Below, piece by piece: positions 16,729 through 26,368 of a stretch of DNA of 64,000 nt. Under the pieces are notes generated by a model. The model was not told the DNA's origin. It made no database searches and saw nothing but the letters and a program-made list of their open reading frames with translations. The number at the start of each line of letters is the position of its first letter. Position 1 is the stretch's first letter. The stretch lies in NCBI RefSeq assembly GCF_030815085.1, contig NZ_JAUSWG010000007.1; one strand, 5' to 3'. The translations under genes were made by a program, and so were the position numbers. The DNA is from Paraclostridium ghonii (GTDB lineage Bacteria > Bacillota > Clostridia > Peptostreptococcales > Peptostreptococcaceae).

Positions 16729-17466
16729 ATGCGTGGTAAAACTCACTTCACTATAGGTATATTAGCTTCACTTCAGGCTTCTATACTATTTAACAAGCCT
16801 CTTTCTCTAATGAATATTGGAATTTGCTCACTATTTTCAATTTTACCTGATTTGGACACTTCAAACTCAGTTATATCTAATACAATTTTAAATCATAATA
16901 CATCTAAAAAAATTTATAAATTTATTGTTTATACATTAGATATATTGATTTTTTTAACCTCTTTAAAAATAAATGAAGACTTTTTTGTAAGCTCAGTCAT
17001 AACATTTATAGCAATAATAATATTAGAAGCTAAGATAAACCATGGATTTTTAAGGAAGCTATTTTTATCTCTAATATTCATACTTTTAGCAATTTGTGTT
17101 TACTTAGCTAATGGTAAATTCTATTTTATTTTGTTTAATATAGTTTTAGCTTCTTTCCCTTGGTTAAAACATAGGAAACTATCCCATAGTATTTTAGCAA
17201 TTTTAATAATTAGTTTTTTACTTAAACAAATTGAGCTATTAACTAATATATCAAATTTATGCTTTTTTGGAACTATTGGATATTCATCTCATTTGTTTTT
17301 AGGAGATTTATTTACAAAATCAGGAATACCAATTTTTTATCCTATTAGTGAAAAGAAATTTTCTCTTGGATTTTTAAGAGTGGGAGGGCGTTTAAGTAAT
17401 ATATTAGAAATTCTTTTTATATTAATACTAATATTATGTATATTAGTAACTATAGCAAAATTTTAA
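16729..17466 (+). CDS. YdjM/DUF457-type membrane-bound metal-dependent hydrolase
   Basis: 245 residues with about seven hydrophobic segments. MRGKTHFTIG at the start, then LPDLDTSNS (near 43), LKHRKLSHS (near 144) and GYSSHLFLGDLFTKSG (near 185) give the conserved His/Asp residues of the LexA-regulated YdjM family. The reaction is not established for the family. TTTTGAGGAGG precedes the ATG. It is convergent with fur. Confidence 0.85.
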   Translation: MRGKTHFTIGILASLQASILFNKPLSLMNIGICSLFSILPDLDTSNSVISNTILNHNTSKKIYKFIVYTLDILIFLTSLKINEDFFVSSVITFIAIIILEAKINHGFLRKLFLSLIFILLAICVYLANGKFYFILFNIVLASFPWLKHRKLSHSILAILIISFLLKQIELLTNISNLCFFGTIGYSSHLFLGDLFTKSGIPIFYPISEKKFSLGFLRVGGRLSNILEILFILILILCILVTIAKF

Positions 17467-17481
17467 GCCCCAATAAGGGGC
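17467..17481 (-). terminator. Hairpin between the DUF457 gene and fur
   Basis: GCCCC-AATAA-GGGGC. The T content after it is better on the minus strand, so it probably ends fur. Confidence 0.55.
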
Positions 17482-17487
17482 TCATCT

Positions 17488-17922
17488 CTACTTACAGGCT
17501 TCACACAAACCGTAAAATTTAAGATCGTGATCTATTATGCTAAAATTGTATAAATTTTGTATTTCCATTTCTATAGAATCTAGTAAATCCTCTTTTACCT
17601 CTATTATCTTCCCACAGTTTTTGCATATTAAATGATGATGATTATGTGCATCAGAATTATCTAAATCAATTTCATATCTTATGCATCCATCGTCTAAATT
17701 TAATTTTGCAATTGCACCTACTTCATCTAGTAATTGCATTGTTCTATAAACTGTAGCAAGTCCTATTTCTGGACAATCAACTCTTACTAGGTCATATATT
17801 TCTTCACTACTTAAATGTTCATCCTTATGCTTTAATAACGTCTCTACAATAGCTCTTCTTTGAGGAGTTATTTTAAATCCTGTTTCCTTTAGCTTTTCCT
17901 TTAATATCTCCATTTGATTCAT
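17488..17922 (-). CDS. fur: Ferric uptake regulator family protein (Fur)
   Basis: 144 residues. The winged-helix N-terminus includes LSSEEIYDLV and GLATVYRTMQLLDE (recognition helix). Metal ligands are visible as DAHNHHHLICKNCG and the C-terminal CEAC, so both CxxC structural zinc pairs are present. Fur represses iron uptake genes when Fe(II) is bound. The neighbourhood matches the fur locus of C. difficile relatives, favouring Fur over PerR or Zur. A Fur-box-like site 28 nt upstream suggests autoregulation. Confidence 0.85.
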   Translation of the reverse strand: MNQMEILKEKLKETGFKITPQRRAIVETLLKHKDEHLSSEEIYDLVRVDCPEIGLATVYRTMQLLDEVGAIAKLNLDDGCIRYEIDLDNSDAHNHHHLICKNCGKIIEVKEDLLDSIEMEIQNLYNFSIIDHDLKFYGLCEACK

Positions 17923-17949
17923 TGTATACTTACCACCTTCATTTTCAAA

Positions 17950-17964
17950 TGATAATCTTTATTA
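17950..17964. promoter_or_regulatory. Fur-box-like site upstream of fur
   Basis: TGATAATCTTTATTA matches the 7-1-7 consensus TGATAATNATTATCA at all but two of the fixed positions. Confidence 0.45.
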
Positions 17965-18025
17965 ATTATTGTACTTCATTATTCTCATTTTGTCAATATA
18001 ACAACTGTCTTCCCCTGAGATTAGT

Positions 18026-18058
18026 AAAAAAAGTAAAGGTTTGACCCTTTACTTTTTT
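18026..18058 (-). terminator. Terminator of the LCP gene
   Basis: AAAAAAGTAAAGG ... CCTTTACTTTTTT stem with T-run. Confidence 0.85.
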
Positions 18059-18090
18059 AATACCCAGATTTCACTAATTTAAAATAAATT

Positions 18091-19062
18091 TTACTTGTTA
18101 TAAATAAAACTATTCAAAACTTTTAAATTTTCTGTCTTATTCCATTTTACTACAAAGCTATTATCCTTTTTTAACCTTGCAGATTCTCTATATTCTGCAA
18201 CAGGAAACTCCATTTGATCTAACTCATAATTATATAATGATTTAGATGTAATAGCTAATGTAATTAATTTAGGTATAGGTATATCTACCTCTAAATAAGG
18301 CAACATTTCTTTTATAACTTTGGGGTAACTCCTTACAGGGAGCTCTACTAGTTTGTTAGCTATACTTTTTAATACATATCTTTGTCTTTTGTCTCTTTCA
18401 TATACACTGTCAATTTGTCTTATTCTCGCATAAGCTAATGATTGATACCCATTTAATAATTGTTTTCCTTCGAATCTTATAAATTGTGGCTCTTCCCATT
18501 TATTGTTTGCTACCTTAAAAGAGTTTACTATTATATCATTTAAATGCTCTATTTCATTCCTGCGTATGTCTACTTCAACTCCACCTAATGTGTCAACTAA
18601 ATCAATAAAAGAATTGAAGTTTACAGCAACATATCCATCTAGTTTTATTTTCAAATTTTTTTCAATAGTTTCTAATAGTAGCTTAGCTTTCCCATATGCA
18701 TATGCATGTGTTAATTTTTCATGCCCATGCCCAGGAATATTTACTAACGTATCTCTTGCTAAAGATGTTAGTTTCAAACTTTTATTATCTTTGTCAATAG
18801 TAAGTATTATCATAGCGTCTGATCTACCTATTTTATCAAAATCACTTGAATCACTTCCTATTAATAATATATTAGATACATTTTTGTTTTTGTCTTGATT
18901 TTTTAAATATGAATCATCTTCTTTTAAACTAGTTTTAATATTATTTGTATTTGCTTTATCCATAACTTTACTATAATTATTTAATGCATATATATTACTT
19001 ACAGTAGATACAATTACAACAATCGCACTCAACACAATACAATACTTTTTAAATTTATTCAT
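18091..19062 (-). CDS. LytR-CpsA-Psr family envelope ligase
   Basis: 323 residues with an N-terminal membrane anchor (about 7-27) and an extracytoplasmic LCP domain. LLIGSD, RSDAMIILTID, SLARDTLVNIPG, GGVEVDI and YARIRQIDSVYERDKRQR contain the conserved Arg and Asp residues that bind the polyprenyl-pyrophosphate substrate. Such proteins attach secondary wall polymers or teichoic-acid-like glycans to peptidoglycan. It is downstream of the YdcF-type gene, another envelope protein. Confidence 0.9.
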   Translation of the reverse strand: MNKFKKYCIVLSAIVVIVSTVSNIYALNNYSKVMDKANTNNIKTSLKEDDSYLKNQDKNKNVSNILLIGSDSSDFDKIGRSDAMIILTIDKDNKSLKLTSLARDTLVNIPGHGHEKLTHAYAYGKAKLLLETIEKNLKIKLDGYVAVNFNSFIDLVDTLGGVEVDIRRNEIEHLNDIIVNSFKVANNKWEEPQFIRFEGKQLLNGYQSLAYARIRQIDSVYERDKRQRYVLKSIANKLVELPVRSYPKVIKEMLPYLEVDIPIPKLITLAITSKSLYNYELDQMEFPVAEYRESARLKKDNSFVVKWNKTENLKVLNSFIYNK

Positions 19063-19145
19063 ATTTCATTACCCCTTATAATTTCATAACTTTATTTTAT
19101 CCATATAAATAAATTTAAATCTTTTTTTATAAATTTTAGATGTTA

Positions 19146-19907
19146 CTATATATTAAAAACTATATCAAACATAATAGTTTTTATAGTCGCAAAAAATTCT
19201 CTTGTGTAATAAACTGGAACAAACTGAGTTGCAGATTTACTGGTATAAAAGCTAGTATTTTTATATCCATTAGCTTTAGCTAATATAAAACTTCTAAAAC
19301 TATGAAAATCAGTAGTTACAATTTTTATATTTAACTCTTTTATACTTTTATCACTTTTTTCTTCTATTTTTTCTTTACTATATTTAAAGTTTTCATATGT
19401 ATTTGTAGATTTATCTTCTACTATTATTTTACTTTTGTTTATTCCATGTTCAACTAAATAGTTTTCCATAACTTTTGCCTCTGAAAGATTTTTATCACTA
19501 CCTTTTCCACCAGATACAACAATATAACATTCGTCATCGCTTTCATCTAGGTACTTTATAGCTTTATCTAATCTTCCTTTTAGAGTTAAGCTTGGAGTAT
19601 TATTTTTAACTGAAGCTCCTAATATAATTAAGTACTCACATTTGTCTTTCATATTATTTTTGGGGAAAAATATTAATATAGCTTCTATTATTAAAAATAT
19701 TGATAATCCTACAGTAATAATTATTTTTATAAACTTTTTAAGTTTTTTATTTATACCTAATTTACCTTTTAAAAAATGATATAGTATTAAAAAAATACCT
19801 GTAACTAAAAAGAAAGAAGCAAATACCATTCCCCCATAAAACAATTCTAAGTAAATAAAGTACCCTATTCCTAGTACCCCTACTAATATATCTATGTATT
19901 TAAACAT
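19146..19907 (-). CDS. YdcF/SanA-type DUF218 membrane protein
   Basis: 253 residues. Three hydrophobic segments in the first 85 residues are followed by the DUF218 domain: LIILGASVKNNTPSLTLKGR, VVSGGKGSDKNLSEA, and TTDFHSFRSFILAKANGY. The family is linked to envelope carbon metabolism and vancomycin sensitivity in E. coli (SanA, ElyC); the chemistry is not settled. It is upstream of the LCP gene on the same strand, 83 nt apart. Confidence 0.85.
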   Translation of the reverse strand: MFKYIDILVGVLGIGYFIYLELFYGGMVFASFFLVTGIFLILYHFLKGKLGINKKLKKFIKIIITVGLSIFLIIEAILIFFPKNNMKDKCEYLIILGASVKNNTPSLTLKGRLDKAIKYLDESDDECYIVVSGGKGSDKNLSEAKVMENYLVEHGINKSKIIVEDKSTNTYENFKYSKEKIEEKSDKSIKELNIKIVTTDFHSFRSFILAKANGYKNTSFYTSKSATQFVPVYYTREFFATIKTIMFDIVFNI

Positions 19908-19925
19908 TTAAATCCTCCTATGTAA

Positions 19926-19953
19926 AAAAGGAGCACCTTTATAGATGCTCCCA
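19926..19953 (-). terminator. Terminator of ruvX-DUF1292
   Basis: GGAGCA ... TGCTCC stem with an AAAAAA/TTTTTT tail on the minus strand. Confidence 0.7.
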
Positions 19954-19981
19954 TTTATAAGCTATACAATTTTAACATTAA

Positions 19982-20260
19982 CTATTCTTCGTCGAAGTTT
20001 AATCCTTCTTCTTCCATTAAAGTGTTGTAAACAGCTACAACAGTTTCATACTCTTCATCATTTTCAAGTGGAGTTAATATGTCTCCCTCTTCATCTGTGT
20101 CAATTCTAAATATTAAAGCTTCTTCAGATTCATTGTCTTCTAAAGGCATAAGTATTGCATACTCTTTTCCTTCTGCTTCTAAAGTTAATATTATTTCAAA
20201 TTGTATTTCATTTCCATCTTGATCAATTAAGTTTACTATGTTTTCTTGCATGTATCTCAC
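19982..20260 (-). CDS. DUF1292 protein
   Basis: 92 residues, strongly acidic, with the family pattern LIDQDGNEIQFEIILTLEAEGKEYA split over the first 35 residues and EGDILTPLENDEEYE near the end. DUF1292 proteins are conserved in Firmicutes beside ruvX and often ireB, but have no known activity. It lies 59 nt downstream of ruvX, probably in the same transcript. Confidence 0.85.
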   Translation of the reverse strand: MRYMQENIVNLIDQDGNEIQFEIILTLEAEGKEYAILMPLEDNESEEALIFRIDTDEEGDILTPLENDEEYETVVAVYNTLMEEEGLNFDEE

Positions 20261-20319
20261 CTCAAATTTTAATTATTTAAATATATTATAGCGTATATCC
20301 ATGTTATTTTACATAGATT

Positions 20320-20748
20320 TTACAAAATTCTTTTACTATCTAAGTAACCTTGTAAAATTATTACTGCCGCAAGCATGTCTATAACTTTTTTTCTTTTTTC
20401 TCTTCTAACATCTGCTTCTATTAAAGATCTTTCTGCTGCAACTGTAGATAGTCTTTCGTCCCAGTATTCTATTTTGATACCAGTTTCTTTTTCTAAAAGT
20501 TCACAAAACTTTATAACTTTTTCTCCTTGTGGTCCTAATGTTCCATTCATATTTTTAGGAAGTCCTGAAACTATTTTATTAACTTGTTTTTCTTTTATAA
20601 TAGCTTTTAACTCCTCTATATCTTTTTTCTTTCCAACTCTTCTAACAGTCTTAACTCCTTGTGCTGTAATTCCCATAAGGTCACTAACTGCAACTCCTAT
20701 AGTTTTATCTCCTACATCAAGACCCATTATTCTTCCGTCTAATATCAT
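20320..20748 (-). CDS. ruvX: RuvX/YqgF pre-16S rRNA nuclease
   Basis: 142 residues. RNase H-like fold with GLDVGDKTIGVAVSD at the start, GLPKNMNGTLGPQ in the middle and EYWDERLSTVAAE near the end, holding the acidic catalytic residues. The family processes the 5' end of pre-16S rRNA and was once considered a Holliday resolvase. Part of the widely conserved alaS-ireB-ruvX cluster, here with a large membrane protein inserted between ireB and ruvX. Confidence 0.95.
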   Translation of the reverse strand: MILDGRIMGLDVGDKTIGVAVSDLMGITAQGVKTVRRVGKKKDIEELKAIIKEKQVNKIVSGLPKNMNGTLGPQGEKVIKFCELLEKETGIKIEYWDERLSTVAAERSLIEADVRREKRKKVIDMLAAVIILQGYLDSKRIL

Positions 20749-20848
20749 TTAATTCTCCTTGATTGACCAAATTTAATAAATTGTTTACTATATGTATATA
20801 CTATATTCTTATTGTGCTCTAATTTCAATACATTATGTAAAAAACAAA

Positions 20849-20885
20849 TTAACCTAGATATTAATTTTTAAAATATCTAGGTTAA
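20849..20885 (-). terminator. Terminator of alaS-ireB-722aa operon
   Basis: TTAACCTAGATATT / AATATCTAGGTTAA, 14-bp perfect arms, at the end of the 20893 gene. Confidence 0.75.
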
Positions 20886-20892
20886 CATTATA

Positions 20893-23061
20893 TTATTCTT
20901 TATCAAAAACTATCATATTTACACTCATAATAAGTATAGGTACTAATATATAAATAGACGCAGTTCCAGCTGCAACTATTCCTGAATCATTAAATATTAA
21001 AGTTACTATACATCCTACAGTAATAGCTGCAAATCCTTTAAATATATAAGGATACTTATCTGATAATTTTTTAAAGTGGTTAACAGGTTTAAATATAAAC
21101 TTAGTCATATACCCTGCAACTACTAAAGCTACAACGATTAATATATTGCTAGTTGCAATATCTACATTCATTTGTATCTTTCTAGTAAATGTTTGAATTA
21201 TAGCGATTGGTCCATTTACTAATATTTGGTTTACAAATCCCGATAGGTGAGACTGGCTTTTAGATACTATATCTAGCACAGCAAATATAAATACAATCAT
21301 AACTGGAACTAATGATAGTAATATACTCTTTTTAAAATCCATTTGAACATCAAATGCAAGCAATATAAATAATGTATACGCTACAGATTCTGATATAGCT
21401 CCTCCAACATTAGCTCCCATAGATGGATAAGCACTAGTTATCAACATAATTAAAGATGCAATAACTACAACCAATTTAGGTATTTTTTTATAGTTTACTA
21501 ATACTGACATCGCAAATATAGCACATCCTATAGTTATACCTTCATATTCATTTCCAACACCATAATATCTTGCCCCTATTATTGCATCATAACTCATTAT
21601 GTTATTTTTCATTAAATAAGTACCAAAAACAGAATCAACAACTATCACTATGATAGTAAGTATAGAGAAAAACGCCATATACTTAATATCATCTTTAAAG
21701 AAAATTTTGCCTATTAAATAAAGTACTCCTAATGTTACAACTATACCTAAGGTTATGCTTGCTTGTGTTGAAAAGTTAAAAATAGGTGAGACTAAAAATG
21801 CTAAAGGTATTACTATCCCTAATTTTATAAACTCTTTTAATACATTAAAAACTAACTCTTTTTTAGGTAATCTCTCTCTAAAGAAAATTAATAATATAGT
21901 ACATATAATCCATGCAGCTGCAACTATCCCAACAGTTGTGTTAAGAATAGGTGTCCTTACCTGATACATAGATACCATCTTATCAAATTCATGATTGATA
22001 AATTCTATATTACTTTCTTTATCAATTGATTCAAATTGCCTTCCTACCATTTTTTCATTTTCTAAGCCAAACTCAGAAAGTATATCTACCCCTATATCGA
22101 TATTTCCAACTACACCAGCTCTTCTAGTCGTAGCAGATCTTAAAACTCCTTTTTGGGAGCCTTCAAATTTGATTACAGGAGATAATCTTTTTTGATTTTT
22201 ATAATCTTGTTTACTTGGAAAGGCTGACATTATATAAATTGTGTCATTTTCATCAACCATTTTAAATACTTCTTCTAAATATGAATCAATATTTTTGTAA
22301 ATATTATTTTTCATATCGTTGTAAGTTTTATCATTTAAATAGTTTTTGTAATCATCTAACCTATAAGTGTCTCCAAGTTCTACAAATAAAACATCACTAT
22401 TGTCGTAAAACTTTTTTGTTTCACTTTTTAGCTTGTCATAATCTGTTCTTATTCCATATGGCATAGTGTTGTCTTTGATATTTATATCGTCTACGTTACC
22501 ATCGTCAACTCTACCTATGTTGTCCATCGCCATTAAGGCTATATTTCTGTTTAAAACTAATTCTCCATTATTAACTCTATCGGCGTTACCTATAACAGAT
22601 GCTTTTAATTTATGATTTGATAAGGTCTGCCCTAGTGATCCAAGTTCAGAACCATAAGAACCATTCTCTAAGTTCTCACTTAGAGAATGGTTTATTTTCA
22701 TATCATTTATTTTTTTAGGATTATGCCCCGTTTTAGCTTTATATGCCTTTGCATTGTCTTTATTAACTTGTTCAAAGTTTATTAGACTTTGGTCTGGCAA
22801 GGTAACTTTTCCTCCAGCACCTACAGATGCGTATGACCTTCTATCATCTGTTCCTTTGTCACCTTTGATATTCATAAGCCCTATATAGCCTTCTTTTTCC
22901 ATTTTTTTAGATAAACTATCTATACTCAACAGATCTTCAAGGCTTGTTCTGTTCATATTTATTACTATTACCTTTCCTTTGTCATCAGCAAAACAAATAT
23001 TAGGTACAGAACTTATAAGTATCATTAAAATTGTTAATAAGGATACAATCTTTTTTTTCAT
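20893..23061 (-). CDS. Large secreted-head, multi-pass membrane protein
   Basis: 722 residues. A signal peptide ends near CFA-DD (residue 26). An extracytoplasmic domain of about 360 residues follows, then about twelve membrane helices (380-715). The head has a VIVINMNRTSLEDL start, SYASVGAGGK near 77 and VLFVELGDTYRLDDY near 225. The overall layout recalls alkaline-phosphatase-superfamily folds, but metal ligands are not evident to me. It sits 10 nt downstream of ireB in the alaS operon. Relatives occupy this spot in other Peptostreptococcaceae, to my recollection. No function is known. Confidence 0.6.
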   Translation of the reverse strand: MKKKIVSLLTILMILISSVPNICFADDKGKVIVINMNRTSLEDLLSIDSLSKKMEKEGYIGLMNIKGDKGTDDRRSYASVGAGGKVTLPDQSLINFEQVNKDNAKAYKAKTGHNPKKINDMKINHSLSENLENGSYGSELGSLGQTLSNHKLKASVIGNADRVNNGELVLNRNIALMAMDNIGRVDDGNVDDINIKDNTMPYGIRTDYDKLKSETKKFYDNSDVLFVELGDTYRLDDYKNYLNDKTYNDMKNNIYKNIDSYLEEVFKMVDENDTIYIMSAFPSKQDYKNQKRLSPVIKFEGSQKGVLRSATTRRAGVVGNIDIGVDILSEFGLENEKMVGRQFESIDKESNIEFINHEFDKMVSMYQVRTPILNTTVGIVAAAWIICTILLIFFRERLPKKELVFNVLKEFIKLGIVIPLAFLVSPIFNFSTQASITLGIVVTLGVLYLIGKIFFKDDIKYMAFFSILTIIVIVVDSVFGTYLMKNNIMSYDAIIGARYYGVGNEYEGITIGCAIFAMSVLVNYKKIPKLVVVIASLIMLITSAYPSMGANVGGAISESVAYTLFILLAFDVQMDFKKSILLSLVPVMIVFIFAVLDIVSKSQSHLSGFVNQILVNGPIAIIQTFTRKIQMNVDIATSNILIVVALVVAGYMTKFIFKPVNHFKKLSDKYPYIFKGFAAITVGCIVTLIFNDSGIVAAGTASIYILVPILIMSVNMIVFDKE

Positions 23062-23070
23062 AAGATTGAC

Positions 23071-23331
23071 CTACTTTCTATTGTTCAAGTAATAAGTGAT
23101 GACTTCTTCTAATATTTCATCTCTTTCAAATTTTTTCATTATACCTCTAGCATTATTGTAGCTTGTTATATAGCTAGAATCTCCTGAAAGAATATAACCT
23201 ATAATTTGGTTTATCGGGTTATATCCCTTTTCTTGAAGTGAATTATAAACTTGATCTATGGCTTCACTCACACTCATTTGTTCAGATGTTATACCTTCGA
23301 ATTTTACTGTATAATCCATATTTTCATCCAT
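23071..23331 (-). CDS. ireB: IreB family regulatory phosphoprotein
   Basis: 86 residues, the normal size. TVKFEGITSEQMSVSEAIDQ near the N-terminus carries the Thr region phosphorylated by PASTA kinases (IreK/PrkC) in Enterococcus, where IreB lowers cephalosporin tolerance. GYNPINQIIGYILSGDSSYIT is the conserved core. It lies 38 nt downstream of alaS. The kinase partner is not in this window; the kinase at 46526 has no PASTA or membrane domain. Confidence 0.95.
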   Translation of the reverse strand: MDENMDYTVKFEGITSEQMSVSEAIDQVYNSLQEKGYNPINQIIGYILSGDSSYITSYNNARGIMKKFERDEILEEVITYYLNNRK

Positions 23332-23369
23332 ACTACAACACCCCTATCTTTTACTATTTGTTTTAATTG

Positions 23370-26015
23370 TTATTTTACTTGAGATTTTAATACCTCTTTT
23401 GCATGATTTAAAGCTTCATCAACCTTAGTCACATCTGGTGCTCCAGCTTGTGCCATATTAGGTCTTCCTCCACCTTTTCCTCCTGCTACTTGAGCTACTT
23501 CTCTAACTATGTTCCCAGCGTGAACGCCTTTTTCAAGTACATCTTTAGTAGCTGTAGCAACAAAGTTTATTTTTCCTCCTGCTACATTTGCTAATACCAC
23601 TACCCCAGAAGATAACTTATCTCTTAAAGTGTCTGCAGTGTTTCTAAGTGTATCCATATCCATCTCTTCAAACTTAGATGTAACTATATTTACTCCATTT
23701 ACATCAACTTTAGAATCTAATATAGAATCTGCAGATTGTAAGCTCATTTTTGACTTTACTTCATTTAATTCTTTAGCTAATGATTTATTTTCATCTAATA
23801 AGTTAGATACTTTTGCAACTAAGTTATCTTCTTTAGCTTTAACAGATGTACATACCTCATTTATTAAATCTTGCTTATTATTTAAGAAGTTATATACTTC
23901 CTTACCAGTTATAGCTTCTATTCTTCTTACTCCAGCTGCAACTCCACCTTCAGAAAGCACCTTAAATATACCTATTTGAGAAGTATTTTTCAAATGAGTT
24001 CCTCCACATAGTTCTATAGATAAATCTCCCATTGAAACAACTCTTACTTCATCACCATATTTTTCACCAAATAGTGCTGTTGCACCTTTTTGACCAGCTT
24101 CTGTCATACTCATAGTTTCACAAGTTATATCTAGTGATTCAAATATCATATTGTTTACTTTTTCTTCAATAAGCTTTAACTCATCTTTTGATATAGCTTC
24201 AAAGTGAGTCACGTCAAATCTTAATCTTTCTGGAGTAACAAGTGATCCGGCTTGGTTTACGTGATCTCCTAAAACTTCTTTTAATACTGTATGAAGAATG
24301 TGTGTAGCACTGTGATTTCTTGCACAAGCTAATCTAACTTCTTTGTCCACTTTAGTATACACAACGTCTTCAACTTTTATAATTCCTGATTTAACAACAC
24401 ATATATGCTTTATAGTATTATTTGGACCTTTTTTAGTATCTAAAACTTCAACTACTAAGTCTTCGCTTTCATTAACTAAAAGACCTTTGTCTCCAACTTG
24501 TCCTCCACCTTCTGCATAAAATGCAGTTTTATCAAGAACTATTGTAACTTCATCTCCAGCACAAGCTGAGTCTACTAATTCATTATTTTTAGCAATTCCT
24601 TTAACAGTTGATTCTATAAATAGAATATCATATCCTTCAAAATTTGTAACTATATCTTTATCTAATTTGGCTATAGCATCTTCTTTCCAAGCTTCTAAGT
24701 CCATATTGCCTCTTGCATCTCTAGCTGTTTGTCTTTGTTTTTCCATTTCAGCTTTAAAGCCTTCTTCATCTATTTCTAAGTGTTCTTCTTCTAATATTTC
24801 CTTTGTTAAATCAACAGGGAATCCATAAGTATCATATAATCTAAATGCATTGTCCCCACTTAATGTTTTTTGATTGTTAGCTTTTAATTCTTCTATATAT
24901 GAAGCTAATATTTCATTGCCTTTATCTATAGTTTCATTAAATTTTTCTTCTTCTATTCTTATAACTTTCTTAATGTACTCAGCTTTTTCAACTAATTCTG
25001 GATAAGCTTCGCCACTTACAGCTATAACTTCATCAACTAACTTATATAAAAATGGTTCTTTCATTCCAAGTAATTTTCCATTACGAGCAGCTCTTCTTAG
25101 TAATCTTCTTAAAACGTACCCTCTACCTTCATTTGATGGTAATACTCCATCAGCAACTAAGAAACTTACACTTCTTATATGGTCAGTTATTATTCTTATA
25201 GACTTATCAGTCTTGTATTCTTTTGAATAAGTTGAATTTGTCATTTTTTCAACTGCATTTAATATATGTTTTATAGTATCTACATCAAATATCGTGTCCA
25301 CTCCTTGCATTATACATGCAATTCTTTCAAGACCCATACCTGTATCTATGTTTTTGTTTTCTAATGGATTGTAGTTTCCTTCTTCATCTTTGTTAAATTG
25401 AGAGAAAACATGGTTCCAAAATTCTAAGTATCTATCACAATCACACCCTGGCTTACAATCTGGATTGTCACATCCATATTCTTCACCTCTGTCAAAGTGT
25501 ATTTCTGAACAAGGTCCACAAGCACCAGTTCCGATCTCCCAGAAGTTATCTTCTTTACCAAGTCTTACTATTCTTTCTTTTGGTATACCTATTTCTTTTT
25601 CCCATATTTCAAAAGCTTCATCATCTTCAAAATATACACTTACCCATATTTTATCTTGAGGCATATTTAAGTGTTCTGTAACAAACTCCCATCCCCATTT
25701 TAAAGTTTCTTCTTTGAAGTAATCTCCAAAAGAAAAGTTTCCAAGCATTTCGAATAATGTAGCGTGTCTAGCTGTAACTCCTACATTTTCTATATCTCCT
25801 GTTCTTACACACTTTTGACAAGTAGTCATTCTTTTACTTGGGGGGATCTCAGTTCCTGAAAAATAATTTTTAAGAGGTGCCATACCTGCATTTATTAATA
25901 ATAAACTTTTATCGTTATGTGGCACTAATGAATAACTTGGTTGAACTAAATGTCCTTTCGATTCAAAGAATTGTAAAAATTTGCTTCTTATTTCGTTTAA
26001 TCCCATTTTTTGCAT
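23370..26015 (-). CDS. alaS: Alanyl-tRNA synthetase
   Basis: 881 residues, full length. Class II motifs are at the N-terminus (RSKFLQFFESKGH, then LLINAGMAPLK). The editing domain has HSATHILH and CGGTH, which bind the zinc that removes mischarged Ser or Gly. The C-terminal domain ends with GGKGGGRPNMAQAG. Expression is governed by a T-box leader ahead of it (26050-26314). First gene of the alaS-ireB-membrane protein unit. Confidence 0.98.
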   Translation of the reverse strand: MQKMGLNEIRSKFLQFFESKGHLVQPSYSLVPHNDKSLLLINAGMAPLKNYFSGTEIPPSKRMTTCQKCVRTGDIENVGVTARHATLFEMLGNFSFGDYFKEETLKWGWEFVTEHLNMPQDKIWVSVYFEDDEAFEIWEKEIGIPKERIVRLGKEDNFWEIGTGACGPCSEIHFDRGEEYGCDNPDCKPGCDCDRYLEFWNHVFSQFNKDEEGNYNPLENKNIDTGMGLERIACIMQGVDTIFDVDTIKHILNAVEKMTNSTYSKEYKTDKSIRIITDHIRSVSFLVADGVLPSNEGRGYVLRRLLRRAARNGKLLGMKEPFLYKLVDEVIAVSGEAYPELVEKAEYIKKVIRIEEEKFNETIDKGNEILASYIEELKANNQKTLSGDNAFRLYDTYGFPVDLTKEILEEEHLEIDEEGFKAEMEKQRQTARDARGNMDLEAWKEDAIAKLDKDIVTNFEGYDILFIESTVKGIAKNNELVDSACAGDEVTIVLDKTAFYAEGGGQVGDKGLLVNESEDLVVEVLDTKKGPNNTIKHICVVKSGIIKVEDVVYTKVDKEVRLACARNHSATHILHTVLKEVLGDHVNQAGSLVTPERLRFDVTHFEAISKDELKLIEEKVNNMIFESLDITCETMSMTEAGQKGATALFGEKYGDEVRVVSMGDLSIELCGGTHLKNTSQIGIFKVLSEGGVAAGVRRIEAITGKEVYNFLNNKQDLINEVCTSVKAKEDNLVAKVSNLLDENKSLAKELNEVKSKMSLQSADSILDSKVDVNGVNIVTSKFEEMDMDTLRNTADTLRDKLSSGVVVLANVAGGKINFVATATKDVLEKGVHAGNIVREVAQVAGGKGGGRPNMAQAGAPDVTKVDEALNHAKEVLKSQVK

Positions 26016-26049
26016 TTATAATTTCCTCCTCAAATTTGCTTATTTTTGT

Positions 26050-26314
26050 GAATAAAAAAATCCCCGCCTCTATAGTGCTATAGGGGCGAGGATATATCTC
26101 GCGGTACCACCCTAATTACTGTAAAAAAACTACAGTATCTTCGGAAAACCTTAAGTTATAACGGAACTACCGTCAACTCCTACTTAGTTTCAAAGTTGAT
26201 ACTCCAAGACTGCTTCAATTAATCTATCATAAGGGCTTTCACCTTTTCCCTCTCTCTGTAATGCATCAATTAATTTACTATTTCTTTTCATTGTATTTAA
26301 AATTATTTATTTCC
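26050..26314 (-). ncRNA. T-box riboswitch, alanine-specific, controlling alaS
   Basis: On the minus strand: an AGAGAGGG GA-motif near the 5' end, a GGTGAAAGCC loop, then TTGAAGCAGTCTTGGAG, where GCA (an Ala codon) followed by a purine fits the specifier position. The antiterminator signature GGTGGTACCGCG lies at 26101-26111. It is followed by the terminator CCTCGCCCCTATAG/CTATAGAGGCGGGG (26062-26092) and a T-run. A TATAAT at 26321-26326 would start it. Uncharged tRNA-Ala would stabilise the antiterminator and switch alaS on. Confidence 0.95.
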
Positions 26315-26368
26315 TATATGATTATAGTTATATTACTAAATTTTTTTAAAATAATCAATACTTTTTTA